DNA of 41,268 nt from Leptospirales bacterium. GTDB taxonomy: Bacteria > Spirochaetota > Leptospiria > Leptospirales > Leptonemataceae. The stretch lies in contig JAIBBM010000038.1 in the NCBI GenBank assembly GCA_019694685.1, forward strand, positions 1 to 41,268, given 5' to 3'. Both the position numbers and the translations under genes were made by a program. Below are positions 1 through 9,236 of this stretch, piece by piece; within the stretch, counting starts at the first letter, position 1, and each line of letters starts with the position of its first letter. The notes under the pieces are model-generated. The model saw only the letters and a program-made list of their open reading frames with translations, was not told the DNA's origin and made no database searches.

Positions 1-102
1 TCGCAATTTGGAAAAATTGGAGAGAAGATAGATTTCAGATCCGTGTTGATTGCAGTTCCCAGAGCATTCACCTGGGAGCTCGGAGAAAAACCGGATAAGT
101 AA
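1..102 (+). CDS. 3' end of an unidentified gene (partial)
   Basis: Reading frame 1 is open from the first base to a TAA at 100-102, giving 33 residues that end in ...FTWELGEKPDK. The composition looks like ordinary coding sequence. The frame ends 8 bases before the convergent stop of the lyase gene, which fits the tight convergent packing elsewhere in this window. The start lies outside the window and the family is not recognisable from this tail. Confidence 0.45.
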   Translation, partial: SQFGKIGEKIDFRSVLIAVPRAFTWELGEKPDK

Positions 103-110
103 TCCGCAAA

Positions 111-1643
111 TCAAACTCGGTATAGCAAATCCATATACTTCTTTAGCAGATCGCCGATCACACTGCGAATCGGGAGGGTTGCGGCCATTCCGTAAACAGG
201 AGCCATTCCGCCGGTTTCTTCAGGGTGCTTTCGCACGTGCGCAACTGCATCTGTTAGATCCTTGATGAATCGTTTGGTTACACCAGGCTGCGTATGGCGC
301 AAAGTAATGGCAATGTGAACGCAAGCTGGTTTGTGAAGGCCATTGAGGTTCCAGCCTTTGTGCGTCATGAACTCCATGACGCGATAAATATCAAGTGTGT
401 CGGAGGCAAACGCAAGAATCCAGAGTGGTTCTCCCAGTATATACAGGTCCGGGATTTTTCTGATCTCTGATTTAATTGCGTGGGCGGCCTCCATGATCTT
501 TCGCGTCGCATCCAGATATCCCTTTTCTCCCATAGAAAGCATCGCGGCCCAGCCAGCGGCAATCAATGCACCGGGACGACTGCCTGCGAATGTGGGGGAA
601 AAATACAATCCGCCGGGCCAGTCTGTCACCGTATAGTACTGATAGCTGCGGAGTTTTTCTCCCCTATAAAGAACGACAGACGTTCCTTTGGCCGCATAAC
701 CATACTTATGCGTATCTGCGGACATGGAAGTCACACCTGGAAGGCGAAAGTCAAACGGCGGAACATGATATCCGAGAGTGCGCGCGAAAGGCAGAACAAA
801 TCCGCCCAGACACGCATCCGTGTGAAACCCAATTCCCTTCTTTCGCGCGATCTCTGAAAGTTCCCGAATGGGATCAATGACTCCATGCGGAAAAGTTGGC
901 GCGGATCCAACCATTGCAATCGTGTTTCGCGTAACTGCTTTCTCCATGAGCTTCACATCTGCACGAAAGTCCGGGCCAACCGGAACACGCACGAGCTTGA
1001 TTTTGAAATACTGAGCCGCCTTATCGAATGCAGCATGCGCTGTCACAGGAACCACAAGTTCCGGACGCCTGATACCACGCTCGCGACGCGCGAAGTCTCT
1101 ATACGATTTCATGGCGAGCAAGATGCTTTCCGTTCCGCCGCTTGCCATGGACCCGCAAATTTGATCCGCCGATTTATCCTCCGTGCCGCCGAGCATGCGC
1201 GCGGTCATGGATATGATTTCGGATTCGTACTTATTGATACTGGGCCAGAGATCAAAATGCAGTGGATTGGATTGAGATTGAAGAGCGTACACTTTGTTTA
1301 AGAAATCAATGTGATCCGCATCCCCGTGATACACGGCTCCGCTCACGTATCCGCTCTTCCATTTTGATTCTTCGCGCGCTTTCATCTTCTGAATGTCTTT
1401 GAGAATGTCGCTTCTTTTGCGCCCGACTTTTGGCAGCTCAGGATACGAAGCGAAGTCCTTGCGATACGGCTTCATGGATTCCTCCATGCCGCCCAGGAGA
1501 GATTCGTATTCTTTCTCAGTCTGACGACGCACGGATGGAATGGCCCTGATCCATTGATCAAGGACAGGAAAACGAAGGAGCGTTTTCTCCACAAATCGAG
1601 CCAGAGCCGGATGGTCAGCAGCGAAAGTCTTTGGATCGATCAT
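111..1643 (-). CDS. PLP-dependent decarboxylase/lyase, sphingosine-1-phosphate lyase-like
   Basis: This 510-residue protein belongs to the group II PLP-dependent decarboxylase fold and most resembles sphingosine-1-phosphate lyase, which cleaves phosphorylated long-chain bases to an aldehyde and phosphoethanolamine. Visible marks are SGAVY near 101-105, the [10 protein letters not shown] stretch near 126-135, the GGTES phosphate-binding turn near 169-173, His203, HTDACLGGF with Asp276 for the pyridine nitrogen, and SADTHKYG with the Schiff-base lysine at about 313. Unlike eukaryotic lyases there is no obvious N-terminal membrane anchor. The start overlaps the stop of the upstream FGGY kinase by 4 bases, so the two are probably co-translated. 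The fold is secure, but the substrate is an inference: a glutamate- or tyrosine-decarboxylase-like activity is the main alternative. Confidence 0.85.
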   Translation of the reverse strand: MIDPKTFAADHPALARFVEKTLLRFPVLDQWIRAIPSVRRQTEKEYESLLGGMEESMKPYRKDFASYPELPKVGRKRSDILKDIQKMKAREESKWKSGYVSGAVYHGDADHIDFLNKVYALQSQSNPLHFDLWPSINKYESEIISMTARMLGGTEDKSADQICGSMASGGTESILLAMKSYRDFARRERGIRRPELVVPVTAHAAFDKAAQYFKIKLVRVPVGPDFRADVKLMEKAVTRNTIAMVGSAPTFPHGVIDPIRELSEIARKKGIGFHTDACLGGFVLPFARTLGYHVPPFDFRLPGVTSMSADTHKYGYAAKGTSVVLYRGEKLRSYQYYTVTDWPGGLYFSPTFAGSRPGALIAAGWAAMLSMGEKGYLDATRKIMEAAHAIKSEIRKIPDLYILGEPLWILAFASDTLDIYRVMEFMTHKGWNLNGLHKPACVHIAITLRHTQPGVTKRFIKDLTDAVAHVRKHPEETGGMAPVYGMAATLPIRSVIGDLLKKYMDLLYRV

Positions 1644-3208
1644 GGGTTCAGCCGCCCGTAAATAGATTTATTTTGTTTATAAATATTCTTAAATTCTTTA
1701 AACAGTGAATCGTAGACTGCCCGGTTCTCCGAGTTGGGTCTGTACGTTGCAGAAACGGGAATCTGTGCCGAAATTTCCTCAAAGGTAGTCAATCCAAGAG
1801 CCGCAGCAGCAAGTAACCCCACTCCGCGCGAATTCGCCTGGACCGGGTCATGCACCTGACGAATGGTTCGATCAAATACATCCGCGAGAATCTGGCACCA
1901 CAGAGCGGAGCGCGCCCCACCACCAATCACATTGATAGACTCCGCTCTGCGCTTCATGAAAGATTCCACAGCACCCAGGAGCCACTTTGAATTAAACGCG
2001 ACTCCTTCTAGAACTGCACGGATCATATGAGCGCGAGTCGTGCTCAGCGATTGATTGTAAAACGCTCCTCTCACAGAGTGATCTTCAATTGGCGTGCGCT
2101 CACCGTACAGCCATGGAGTAAAAATGAGGCTGTCCGATCCAGGAGGCACAGATGCGGCAGCCTCCGTCATACGCACATATGCATCTTTGGGGGCCGGCTG
2201 AATTCCCAGGGAATCCTGAGCGTAAAAAATCTTATCGCGCAAGTAGGTAAGGCAGTAGCCGGCAGTTTCCTGTTCATTTGCGATGAAATAGCGCCCTGGA
2301 ATCGCGGAAGGAAGAGTTGCCATGTTGTGAAGAAGATCCGTCTTCTTGAAAGGGACATGGCAGGTAAGCCAGGAGCTTGTTCCTATGTAGAGATGGGCTT
2401 CGAAATCGCGCACAGCACCAGACCCGATGGCCGCGGATTGAATGTCTGGCGTTCCACCAATCACCGGAAGGTTTTCAGGTAGGCCGAGTTCAGCGGCTGC
2501 CTGTGGAGAAATTACGCCAATGATATCTGTGGATCGTTTTAGATCTGGAAGCTTTGCTCTATCAATGCCGGCCATTGAGACGAGCCCATCATGATAGGCG
2601 ATTTCATTGATATTGCGATTGTCAGTTAACCAGTGTAAGGCGATGGAATCAAACGTGGCCGCAAACTTGCCGGTGAGTTTTAGATTCAGAAAATCCTTTG
2701 GTTCAAGAAACTTATATGTGTCTGCATACAAAGAAGGATTTGTAGCCTGGATGTACAGAATATGCGCGATGGAGTCTTTTCCTGAGTGTCCTGGTGCGCC
2801 GCCCGTCAGACGAATGAATTTCAAAAGACGCGAAAGCCCGTAGCCTTGAATTTGAATCAAACCGCGCGTTAGCTTCTTTACATAATCCGCCCCGCGCGAA
2901 TCCATCCAGATCACAGCATGCGAAAGATGTTTGCCCGCCGCGTCCACGCAAACTGTGCCAGACCATTGCGCTGTGACTCCAATCCCGGCCAGAGATTCAA
3001 CAGGCACATGACGCGATTCCATGAGCCGGCGCGTCGCACGAGCAATCGCAGACCACCAGTCTGCAGGATCCTGCTCTGCACCACCGCCATGGGAAAGAAT
3101 GAGTTGTGTCTCTTCTATCTCAGAGGCCATCACCTGACCCGTAGTAGAAACGATGGCGACCTTTGGCCCGGAGGTTCCCAGATCAATCGCAAGAATATGC
3201 TTCTGCAT
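1640..3208 (-). CDS. FGGY-family carbohydrate kinase (xylulokinase-like)
   Basis: This is a sugar kinase of about 522 residues in the actin-like ATPase superfamily, which phosphorylates a sugar or polyol with ATP. The N-terminus [15 protein letters not shown] is the phosphate-1 motif, WMDSRG sits near the sugar site, GGTPD follows mid-protein, and the C-terminal [17 protein letters not shown] is the adenosine motif of FGGY kinases. The frame stays open upstream to 3430, but similarity begins exactly at MQKHILAID, so ATG 3206-3208 is preferred; no strong ribosome site precedes it. It is the first gene of a two-gene unit with the PLP lyase (4-base overlap). Xylulose is the commonest substrate of such proteins, but the lyase partner makes another substrate possible. 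Confidence 0.85.
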   Translation of the reverse strand: MQKHILAIDLGTSGPKVAIVSTTGQVMASEIEETQLILSHGGGAEQDPADWWSAIARATRRLMESRHVPVESLAGIGVTAQWSGTVCVDAAGKHLSHAVIWMDSRGADYVKKLTRGLIQIQGYGLSRLLKFIRLTGGAPGHSGKDSIAHILYIQATNPSLYADTYKFLEPKDFLNLKLTGKFAATFDSIALHWLTDNRNINEIAYHDGLVSMAGIDRAKLPDLKRSTDIIGVISPQAAAELGLPENLPVIGGTPDIQSAAIGSGAVRDFEAHLYIGTSSWLTCHVPFKKTDLLHNMATLPSAIPGRYFIANEQETAGYCLTYLRDKIFYAQDSLGIQPAPKDAYVRMTEAAASVPPGSDSLIFTPWLYGERTPIEDHSVRGAFYNQSLSTTRAHMIRAVLEGVAFNSKWLLGAVESFMKRRAESINVIGGGARSALWCQILADVFDRTIRQVHDPVQANSRGVGLLAAAALGLTTFEEISAQIPVSATYRPNSENRAVYDSLFKEFKNIYKQNKSIYGRLNP

Positions 3209-3293
3209 AAGGATGGTTCGAAATCGACTGATCCGCCTTCCCCCGCAACGAAAAAAAGAGAACCCAACGCACTCTCCTGTGCGTCTCATCCGC

Positions 3294-4073
3294 GTGATCA
3301 AACGCCGAGTGTTCATTCTTATATTCTTATCAACTATTTTGTTTTGCATGGCCTGCCTTTCCGGGCTCAAAGGGCCACGAAATCCAGAGGCACGGCCATG
3401 GACCAATGAAGAACAAAAAGTGTCTTTCATGCTGGGAATGGTTCATCTTATAGAGCCAGGCACACTGGTTCCAGACGAATGTTCCGATCGCGTGGCACGA
3501 TTCCTCCATTCCAAAGAACAAAACATAAATGCGGCGCCAACCCAGAGCAACTCTTCCAGATTGCAGGACATGAAACTCGGACAGCCAATGGCGCCGGCGG
3601 CGGACCGGGCGAGCGAAGAGGAAGATTCATGCAGAAAGCCGCTGCAAACCTGTGGAAACTGCCATTTGCCAACCATAAACAATTGCAACTATCAAGTTGT
3701 TCATTACGAAAAAGATAAGAAAGTGGAATCCTTGGGACAGGTTCTCGCTCAGGATGATCACACCATCACCATCGGTAGAAGAGCGTGCGAAGGCGAATGC
3801 GTGGCAGAAACGAATACCTCACGCAAGGTCATTCAAAAAGAAGACATAGTCAAGACGGTGTGGCTTGCAGGTGCGGATGCTCCCGAAGCGTGGTGGAACT
3901 TCAAAAAATTTTCTGCGCGCGGAGCTACGGCAAAAAAGATGCTCGCGATCGCGCAGGAAAACAATGTATCGTGCGCGAACTGCCACGTGGCACATGGAGA
4001 CTTCAGACTCACATCAGAGGGAAAAGAATATCTGAAGACTGGCAAAGTGATCCACACTAAGCCTCTTCATTAA
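3294..4073 (+). CDS. Diheme cytochrome c-type lipoprotein, unknown role
   Basis: This exported protein of about 259 residues has two CxxCH heme-attachment motifs, CGNCH near residues 120-124 and CANCH near 227-231, plus further cysteine pairs (CRKPLQTC, CEGEC). A basic start followed by the hydrophobic stretch RVFILIFLSTILFCMAC looks like a lipoprotein signal, though the lipobox is imperfect. The frame is open from 3153, but the signal peptide argues for a start near GTG 3294, about 85 bases from the divergent kinase. Covalent c-type heme and a periplasmic location follow from the motifs. Its electron partner is unknown. Its TAA overlaps the stop of the convergent permease within a shared TTAA. 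Confidence 0.7.
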   Translation: MIKRRVFILIFLSTILFCMACLSGLKGPRNPEARPWTNEEQKVSFMLGMVHLIEPGTLVPDECSDRVARFLHSKEQNINAAPTQSNSSRLQDMKLGQPMAPAADRASEEEDSCRKPLQTCGNCHLPTINNCNYQVVHYEKDKKVESLGQVLAQDDHTITIGRRACEGECVAETNTSRKVIQKEDIVKTVWLAGADAPEAWWNFKKFSARGATAKKMLAIAQENNVSCANCHVAHGDFRLTSEGKEYLKTGKVIHTKPLH

Positions 4074-6658
4074 ACTGTTTCCTCACGAAGCACTTCAAGT
4101 GGACTGCTCGCCGCCACGCCGCGACTGATCAGCATACCTACCAGGGTTGAAATCAATCCGGTAGAAACACTCATCGCAACGATCGCATCCAGGGGAACAG
4201 CCGCACGCAAATCGAACAAATAGTAGAGCAAGGGCCAGGAAACCGCCTGGGAAAGAACAGATCCGGCCAGCGCTCCCAGGAATCCAAGAAGGGCATATTC
4301 TGTAGATAGGATCACACGGATGTCCCGACTTCTCGCTCCAATCGTCTTGAACAAAGCGGACTCCCTGACCCTTGCAAATCGCCCGGCTCCAATGGCACCG
4401 GTCAGAATGATCAGACCTGCGATCAATGTGGAAAATGCAATCGAGCGAACCACAAGAGCCACGTTCTCAGCAATGCCGCCTATCGTTTCTACGACCTGAT
4501 TCACATCTATCACTGAAATATTTGGATAGCGATTCACAAGTTCTTCCTGAAAACGAAACCTGTCTTTCTCAGCTGGAACAGACAGACTGGAAACGAAAAT
4601 GTGCGGCGCTTCTTCAATGGCCCCGGGAGAAAACAACAGGATGGAATTGATCTGCATGGCGGCCCAGTCTACATTTCTCATGCTCGTGACGGTTGCCTCA
4701 AAGGGGGCGCCCCCAATGTCAAATTCAAGCAGGTCCCCCATGCGAATCCCCAGTCGATCGGCCCATCTCTCATCCACAGACACTTCTTGATTCTCCGGGC
4801 GCCTGGTTCCCCAGAAGCTTCCGCGAGCCAGCTTCTCCGAGGTATTCAAATGATCCCTGTAAGAAGCAAAGTATTCGTAACTACGAAGACTGTTCTCCCA
4901 GTTGCGTCTATTTGCATTTTTTTCAATGTTGGACCTGTCTATTTTCTCCCCGTTGATCGCCTTTACGCGCATGGAAACCATGGGGACGAGTTGTGAGGAT
5001 GCCGCATAACGGTGAACCACAGCCTCTACTCCTTCGCGCTGATCAGGCTGTACATCCATGATATAGAGATTTGGTCTGCCGCCTCCGTCAAAACGCATCT
5101 CTCTCTGCAGCGTTGCTTGCACCGTATATAAAGAAACAATCAAGAGTGCGCCAACGCCAGCGGAGGTAAGCATGACGCTTGTCTGGTTTCCAGGTCGATG
5201 TAGATTCGCTATCCCCTGGCGAATTCTGTAGGATCCAATCCAGGGCATGACGAGGCGCGAAAGGCGAATCAAACCTAGAGACAGTAGGTAGAGAACAGCC
5301 ACTGCAAGCGCGACACCGGAAGTAAAGAAAGCTCCTACGGCGATCGACTCAGACTGACCTGCGGATACGCCAGTAATGACTGATGCGAGCACCACTGCGG
5401 ATATGATTTCATATTTCAAACGTATGACTTTAGACACAAATCCGCGAAGGCCTGGTCCGTCCTCCGTCTGATCTTCTGCCTGCCGCCTGAGCACGCGAAG
5501 AGGGGAAATTCGTCTGATCTCAAAAACGGGAAACAACACAAATGCCATGGTAAAAAGAATTCCAGGCAAAATAGAAAGAAGAGCAGAAAGAGCATCAAAG
5601 CGAACATGAACCTCTACGGGCAAGTAAGCTGCGCCGAAATCCGCACCCGCACGCGCGCCAAAAAAACCTATCGCATAACCAAGGACGCTTCCTACAAGCG
5701 CGGTTAAGAAGCCAAGAATAAAGAAAACACGCATGGTTCCGCCCGGAGTTGCACCCAGAGCGCGCATGACAGCGATATCGTCCATTCTGCTTCGCACAAA
5801 TACATTCATGGCAAGACCAATTCCCAGTCCGCCGAGAAGTAGAATCACAAGGCCGGCTAACGTCATAAATCGAGTGAGATTGTCCATGAAACGCCGCACA
5901 CCGGAGGCGGCTTCGTTGTACGTGTAAATTGTAATGTTCGCGTTGAGCGCCTCCTGCCAGTGCTTCTCTTTCCATTCTTCCACAGGAAAGAAATCTGGAA
6001 GTTTGAAGTATCGAGCGTATCTGATTCTGCTCCCTGTTACCAGGAGACCGGTTTTTTCCGCAAAGCTCACGTGGATGTAGACCGGTGCGCCAATCCCAGC
6101 GGAGAACCCAGGACTACCCGGCTCACGTCGCAGAACACCTGCTACGCGAAACTTTTGTTTTCCCAGGAAAACAGAATCTCCTTCCACCAGTCCCAGGGCT
6201 GGAAGAAGAGTGGAATCCACCAGAACCACGGGCAGGCGCCCTTCACGAACACGAGCAAAACCGCTTTCAGGTTCGCTTGTAATGCGGCCAAAGAAAGGGT
6301 ATTCGCTTGCGATCGCTCGAACGCGGACCAGGCGTGTGCTCAGCGGAACAGAAGGCTTTGGTTTTTCAACGCGCAACATTGTGTTGAATTCTATTACGTC
6401 CGCAGCGCGAGCGCCAGCACCCAGAAGCTCAGCTGTCATTCCATTTTGCGGAATGCTCGACCCGGCCTCAAGACGCATGTCTGCACCCATGAGTTTGCGC
6501 GATTCAAGACTTACCGCATTCTCAAGCGAAGAAGAGAAAGATCGAACCGCAGAGATGGCTGCGACTCCCAGAACGATCGCCATGGCGCTGAACAGAAACT
6601 TGCCACGCGACCGGCGCGTTTGCTTTAGAGATAAAATGATTTCGCGGCGGAGGTTCAT
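4070..6658 (-). CDS. ABC transporter permease, FtsX/MacB type, duplicated
   Basis: This 862-residue permease belongs to the FtsX-like superfamily (YbbP/LolE relatives) that uses ATP for work at the periplasmic face rather than classical import. It has an N-terminal membrane helix near residues 22-45 followed by a large periplasmic (MacB_PCD-like) domain. Two FtsX cores follow: one with the sequence DDIAVMRALGATPGG near 290-305 and one near the C-terminus with ESALFKTIGARSRDI. Each is flanked by membrane helices. It overlaps the ATPase gene by 4 bases (ATGA), so the two form one transporter. Substrate is unknown; lipoprotein, lipid or glycan extraction would fit the family and the adjacent phosphodiesterase. 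Confidence 0.88.
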   Translation of the reverse strand: MNLRREIILSLKQTRRSRGKFLFSAMAIVLGVAAISAVRSFSSSLENAVSLESRKLMGADMRLEAGSSIPQNGMTAELLGAGARAADVIEFNTMLRVEKPKPSVPLSTRLVRVRAIASEYPFFGRITSEPESGFARVREGRLPVVLVDSTLLPALGLVEGDSVFLGKQKFRVAGVLRREPGSPGFSAGIGAPVYIHVSFAEKTGLLVTGSRIRYARYFKLPDFFPVEEWKEKHWQEALNANITIYTYNEAASGVRRFMDNLTRFMTLAGLVILLLGGLGIGLAMNVFVRSRMDDIAVMRALGATPGGTMRVFFILGFLTALVGSVLGYAIGFFGARAGADFGAAYLPVEVHVRFDALSALLSILPGILFTMAFVLFPVFEIRRISPLRVLRRQAEDQTEDGPGLRGFVSKVIRLKYEIISAVVLASVITGVSAGQSESIAVGAFFTSGVALAVAVLYLLSLGLIRLSRLVMPWIGSYRIRQGIANLHRPGNQTSVMLTSAGVGALLIVSLYTVQATLQREMRFDGGGRPNLYIMDVQPDQREGVEAVVHRYAASSQLVPMVSMRVKAINGEKIDRSNIEKNANRRNWENSLRSYEYFASYRDHLNTSEKLARGSFWGTRRPENQEVSVDERWADRLGIRMGDLLEFDIGGAPFEATVTSMRNVDWAAMQINSILLFSPGAIEEAPHIFVSSLSVPAEKDRFRFQEELVNRYPNISVIDVNQVVETIGGIAENVALVVRSIAFSTLIAGLIILTGAIGAGRFARVRESALFKTIGARSRDIRVILSTEYALLGFLGALAGSVLSQAVSWPLLYYLFDLRAAVPLDAIVAMSVSTGLISTLVGMLISRGVAASSPLEVLREETV

Positions 6659-7416
6659 TTGCGCACGCCGCTTCCTGATCTGGTCCCGCGTTTTTGAACA
6701 GGGCGTCTACTCCCACTTCTACCGTTAGGCGAACTAGCCTTACCGCGCAACCCTCGCCTGTGCGCCACGACCTGTACTACTTTACCATCTCTGAGTCTGA
6801 ACTCTCGGTCCGAAAGCCCGGCGAGTTCAGGATTGTGCGTAATCAAAACCAGGGTAGACTCGTAGGTTTGATTCAAATCCAGGAGGAGTTCTACAATTCG
6901 ATCTCCGTTCAGGCTGTCCAGGTTCCCGGTTGGTTCATCTGCAAATAAAATGGGAGGGTAATTTACGAAAGCTCTCGCAATGGCAACTCTCTGCATTTCA
7001 CCGCCGGAAAGCTGCGCTGGATAATGATGCATTCTTTCTGCAAGTCCCACGCGAGTCAGAAGTTCCTCCGCTTTTTCTTTCGCATCCGCCCGACCCATGA
7101 TTTCAGCAGGAAGCATTACGTTTTCAAGAGCGGTTAACGTTTGCACCAGAAGAAAATTCTGAAATACAAATCCAACCTTCTGACCTCGCACGCGCGAAAG
7201 ATCTTCCTCTGTAAGAGACGTGATCTCCTCATGATCCAGAAACACCTGTCCGCCGGTGGGTCTGTCCAGTCCCGCAAGCAATCCCATCAATGTAGATTTC
7301 CCGCTTCCGGAAGGGCCGGTTACGGCTACGAATTCCCCTCTCTCTATTTTCAGAGACACGTCGTGCAGTACGGTCAGGTCACCGTACTTGCGCGTTAGAG
7401 ACTTTACTTCAATCAT
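6655..7416 (-). CDS. ABC transporter ATP-binding protein (LolD/YbbA type)
   Basis: This 253-residue ATPase energises the downstream FtsX-type permease. It shows Walker [10 protein letters not shown] near residues 35-43, a Q-loop in VGFVFQNF, the signature [14 protein letters not shown], Walker B ILFADEPTGNLD and a switch histidine in LVLITHN. It belongs to the MacB/LolD/FtsE group by sequence style. The last 30 or so residues form a basic Arg/Gly/Ser-rich tail not expected in this family. The start overlaps the phosphodiesterase stop by 4 bases and the stop overlaps the permease start by 4 bases, so the three genes are a translationally coupled unit. Confidence 0.92.
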   Translation of the reverse strand: MIEVKSLTRKYGDLTVLHDVSLKIERGEFVAVTGPSGSGKSTLMGLLAGLDRPTGGQVFLDHEEITSLTEEDLSRVRGQKVGFVFQNFLLVQTLTALENVMLPAEIMGRADAKEKAEELLTRVGLAERMHHYPAQLSGGEMQRVAIARAFVNYPPILFADEPTGNLDSLNGDRIVELLLDLNQTYESTLVLITHNPELAGLSDREFRLRDGKVVQVVAHRRGLRGKASSPNGRSGSRRPVQKRGTRSGSGVRK

Positions 7417-8279
7417 TTCTGCATCCTTGTAAGAACGTCGCCGAGCAGGCCAATTTTATCCGTCATCACCGCATCCACACCGGCATCCTTCCAGGATGCC
7501 ATGGCTTCGGGATCATTGATGGTCCACATATGTATTTTTACGTTTTGTCTCTTCGCAGATTCAATCATGCGACGCGTAATGATCCAGTGCCCTCCCGCAG
7601 GCGGAAGAGCAAGCGCGTGAGAATGAAAGGAGAAGACTCCACCCAAACCAATCTTGGTCAGAATTACCCAGCCAAGCGATTCGCGAAAACTGGCGCATCT
7701 GGCAACTTCAGGAGCAAGCTCTTCCATCATCGCGAGAGGAGGGCCGTAAACAGATGCAATTACGATTTTATTTTCCATATGATGCGAGCGAATCAATCCA
7801 ATGATGATGGGAACTGCGCGAAGGTCTTCTGTCTTGATTTCCACGTAGAATCTTTGATTCGGGAATGCTTTGAAGAAATCCTCGAGGGGATGAATGTTGA
7901 TCCCCTTGCCGCGAAATGGATAGGTGACACCGTCTGCTGTGTATTTGTAGCCTGCGTCCAATCGCGAGATCTCATCCATGGTTAGACCCGACACAGGGCC
8001 CGTTCCGTTCGTGGTTCTATCTAATTTTTCATCATGGATGACTGCCAGGCGAAGATCTTTTGTAAGGTGAACATCCATCTCAATGAAATCAGCGAGACCC
8101 TGCTCCACCGTTTTGCCGCAGGAATAGAGCGTTGCTTCAGGCGGCTGACCGCATCTATGGGCGATTCTGAAATGAGGAGAGTCGAAAACAGGCATCGCAT
8201 GCGCCTTTTCTGGCGGAATCATTGCAAAAACCACCCAGACGCAGAAAACAGAGAATATTATATAGTATACCTTTTTCAA
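7413..8279 (-). CDS. Secreted glycerophosphodiester phosphodiesterase
   Basis: This is a GDPD-family enzyme that hydrolyses glycerophosphodiesters to glycerol-3-phosphate and an alcohol. Key features are the HR and PEAT elements of RIAHRCGQPPEAT, then EMDVHLTKD with metal-binding Glu and Asp, the catalytic HDEKLDRTT, a later VEIKTE and a C-terminal MWTINDPEAM. An N-terminal hydrophobic segment ending in AHA-MPV is a signal peptide, so it acts in the periplasm or outside. An ATG at 8315 is also in frame but would overlap the LysR gene by 29 bases. The TTG at 8277-8279 places the signal peptide correctly and has purine-rich GGGAG/GAGGG elements upstream. It is coupled to the ABC pair, which suggests phospholipid turnover linked to export. 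Confidence 0.85.
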   Translation of the reverse strand: MKKVYYIIFSVFCVWVVFAMIPPEKAHAMPVFDSPHFRIAHRCGQPPEATLYSCGKTVEQGLADFIEMDVHLTKDLRLAVIHDEKLDRTTNGTGPVSGLTMDEISRLDAGYKYTADGVTYPFRGKGINIHPLEDFFKAFPNQRFYVEIKTEDLRAVPIIIGLIRSHHMENKIVIASVYGPPLAMMEELAPEVARCASFRESLGWVILTKIGLGGVFSFHSHALALPPAGGHWIITRRMIESAKRQNVKIHMWTINDPEAMASWKDAGVDAVMTDKIGLLGDVLTRMQK

Positions 8280-8286
8280 GAAACCC

Positions 8287-9144
8287 TCAGCTCCCGGTGT
8301 TGCGAAGCAAATCAATGAACTGATCCATTCCGCGAGACCGTCGACGGAAACAAAAATAAAAATCTCTCTGACTAACCAGCTCAGAAATCGGAAGAACCCT
8401 CATTTTTTTTGAAACGGAGAGCCTGGACACGAAGCCTACGCCCACTCCTGCCTCCACACTGCGCAATACTGACTCCATGCTGCGAAGCTCCATTACGATG
8501 CGCGGCTTCAAACGAAGGGCTTTCCACTTCTTTTCCACCGCCTGGCGAATCGCGCTAGCAGGATGATGCGATACGCATTCAAAATCTCCTAGAGAAGCAG
8601 CGGACATCCTTCTTCTTCTGGCCAGAGGATGCGAAAGACCAACCACCGGAACAATTTCGTCTCGAAAGTAGAACTCGGATTCTAGCTCGCTATCCGCTGG
8701 CTGACCGGAGAGAATCCCGAGCTCTGACTCTCCTCCGCTGACGGAACGCAAGGTGTCGTACGCATCTCCCTCCACCACTCTCACTAGAAGATCTGGATGT
8801 TTCTGGCGAATCTTTCGCACTGCCTGTGGAAGCACATAGGCTGCGATCGTACCTCCGCACGAGATCGTATAACGTCCAGATATAGATTCCTTACTCTTGA
8901 GACTCTCTTGAATGTTGCGCAGAGAATGCTCTAGATCGTTGGCAGGTCCCAGAAGCTTTTCTCCCTCCGGAGTCAGGCGAGTACCGGCCGCGCTGCGAAA
9001 GAAGAGCTTCGCACCCAGCTCTCTCTCCAGCAGGGAGATTTGCCTGGACAGCGCTGGCTGAGTCAAAGCCAGCCGAGCGGCTGCGTTTACAAAAGAACCC
9101 TGCCTGTGGATCTCAAGGAAAGTCTGAATCTGCCGGAATTCCAT
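8287..9144 (-). CDS. LysR-type transcriptional regulator, divergent from leuCD
   Basis: This 285-residue LysR-family protein has an N-terminal winged helix at residues 1-60 (MEFRQIQTFLEIHRQGSF, then ALTQPALSRQISLLERELG as recognition helix) and a periplasmic-binding-protein-like effector domain from about 90 on. It is transcribed divergently from leuC with a 92-base gap that holds a leuC promoter and a TATAAG-N5-CTTATA palindrome just upstream of its own start. By analogy with other LysR pairs it probably regulates leuCD and itself, with an effector from leucine metabolism, but this is inferred from position only. Confidence 0.9.
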   Translation of the reverse strand: MEFRQIQTFLEIHRQGSFVNAAARLALTQPALSRQISLLERELGAKLFFRSAAGTRLTPEGEKLLGPANDLEHSLRNIQESLKSKESISGRYTISCGGTIAAYVLPQAVRKIRQKHPDLLVRVVEGDAYDTLRSVSGGESELGILSGQPADSELESEFYFRDEIVPVVGLSHPLARRRRMSAASLGDFECVSHHPASAIRQAVEKKWKALRLKPRIVMELRSMESVLRSVEAGVGVGFVSRLSVSKKMRVLPISELVSQRDFYFCFRRRSRGMDQFIDLLRNTGS

Positions 9145-9148
9145 GCTA

Positions 9149-9165
9149 TATAAGTTTTCCTTATA
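9149..9165. promoter_or_regulatory. LysR-type palindrome between lysR and leuC
   Basis: Perfect inverted repeat TATAAG-TTTTC-CTTATA, 17 bp, 5 bases upstream of the LysR start codon. Size and symmetry fit a LysR-family recognition site. It covers the LysR translation initiation region, so autoregulation is likely if it is bound. Confidence 0.5.
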
Positions 9166-9187
9166 CTACCCATGTCTACTTATTATT

Positions 9188-9215
9188 TTGAGATATACTA
9201 GAGATGGCGTATAAT
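9188..9215 (+). promoter_or_regulatory. Sigma-70-type promoter for leuCD
   Basis: A TTGAGA box at 9188-9193 and a TATAAT box at 9210-9215 are separated by 16 bp. Transcription would begin near 9222, just before the GGAGG ribosome site at 9226-9230, which rules out the upstream in-frame ATG at 9204 as the leuC start. No leucine-rich leader peptide or attenuator is visible. Confidence 0.6.
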
Positions 9216-9236
9216 AAGATCAAACGGAGGCCCAAC

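Noticed and set aside
2918..3409. Plus-strand open frame of 163 residues
   Set aside because: It lies antisense to the kinase N-terminal half and has Arg/Cys-rich composition typical of a shadow frame.
3209..3430. N-terminal extension of the FGGY kinase
   Set aside because: The extension is Arg-rich and unlike the family, and overlaps the divergent cytochrome gene; similarity begins at MQKHILAID.
5960..6628. Plus-strand open frame of 222 residues
   Set aside because: Antisense to the well-supported FtsX-type permease, with no recognisable domain and no ribosome site.
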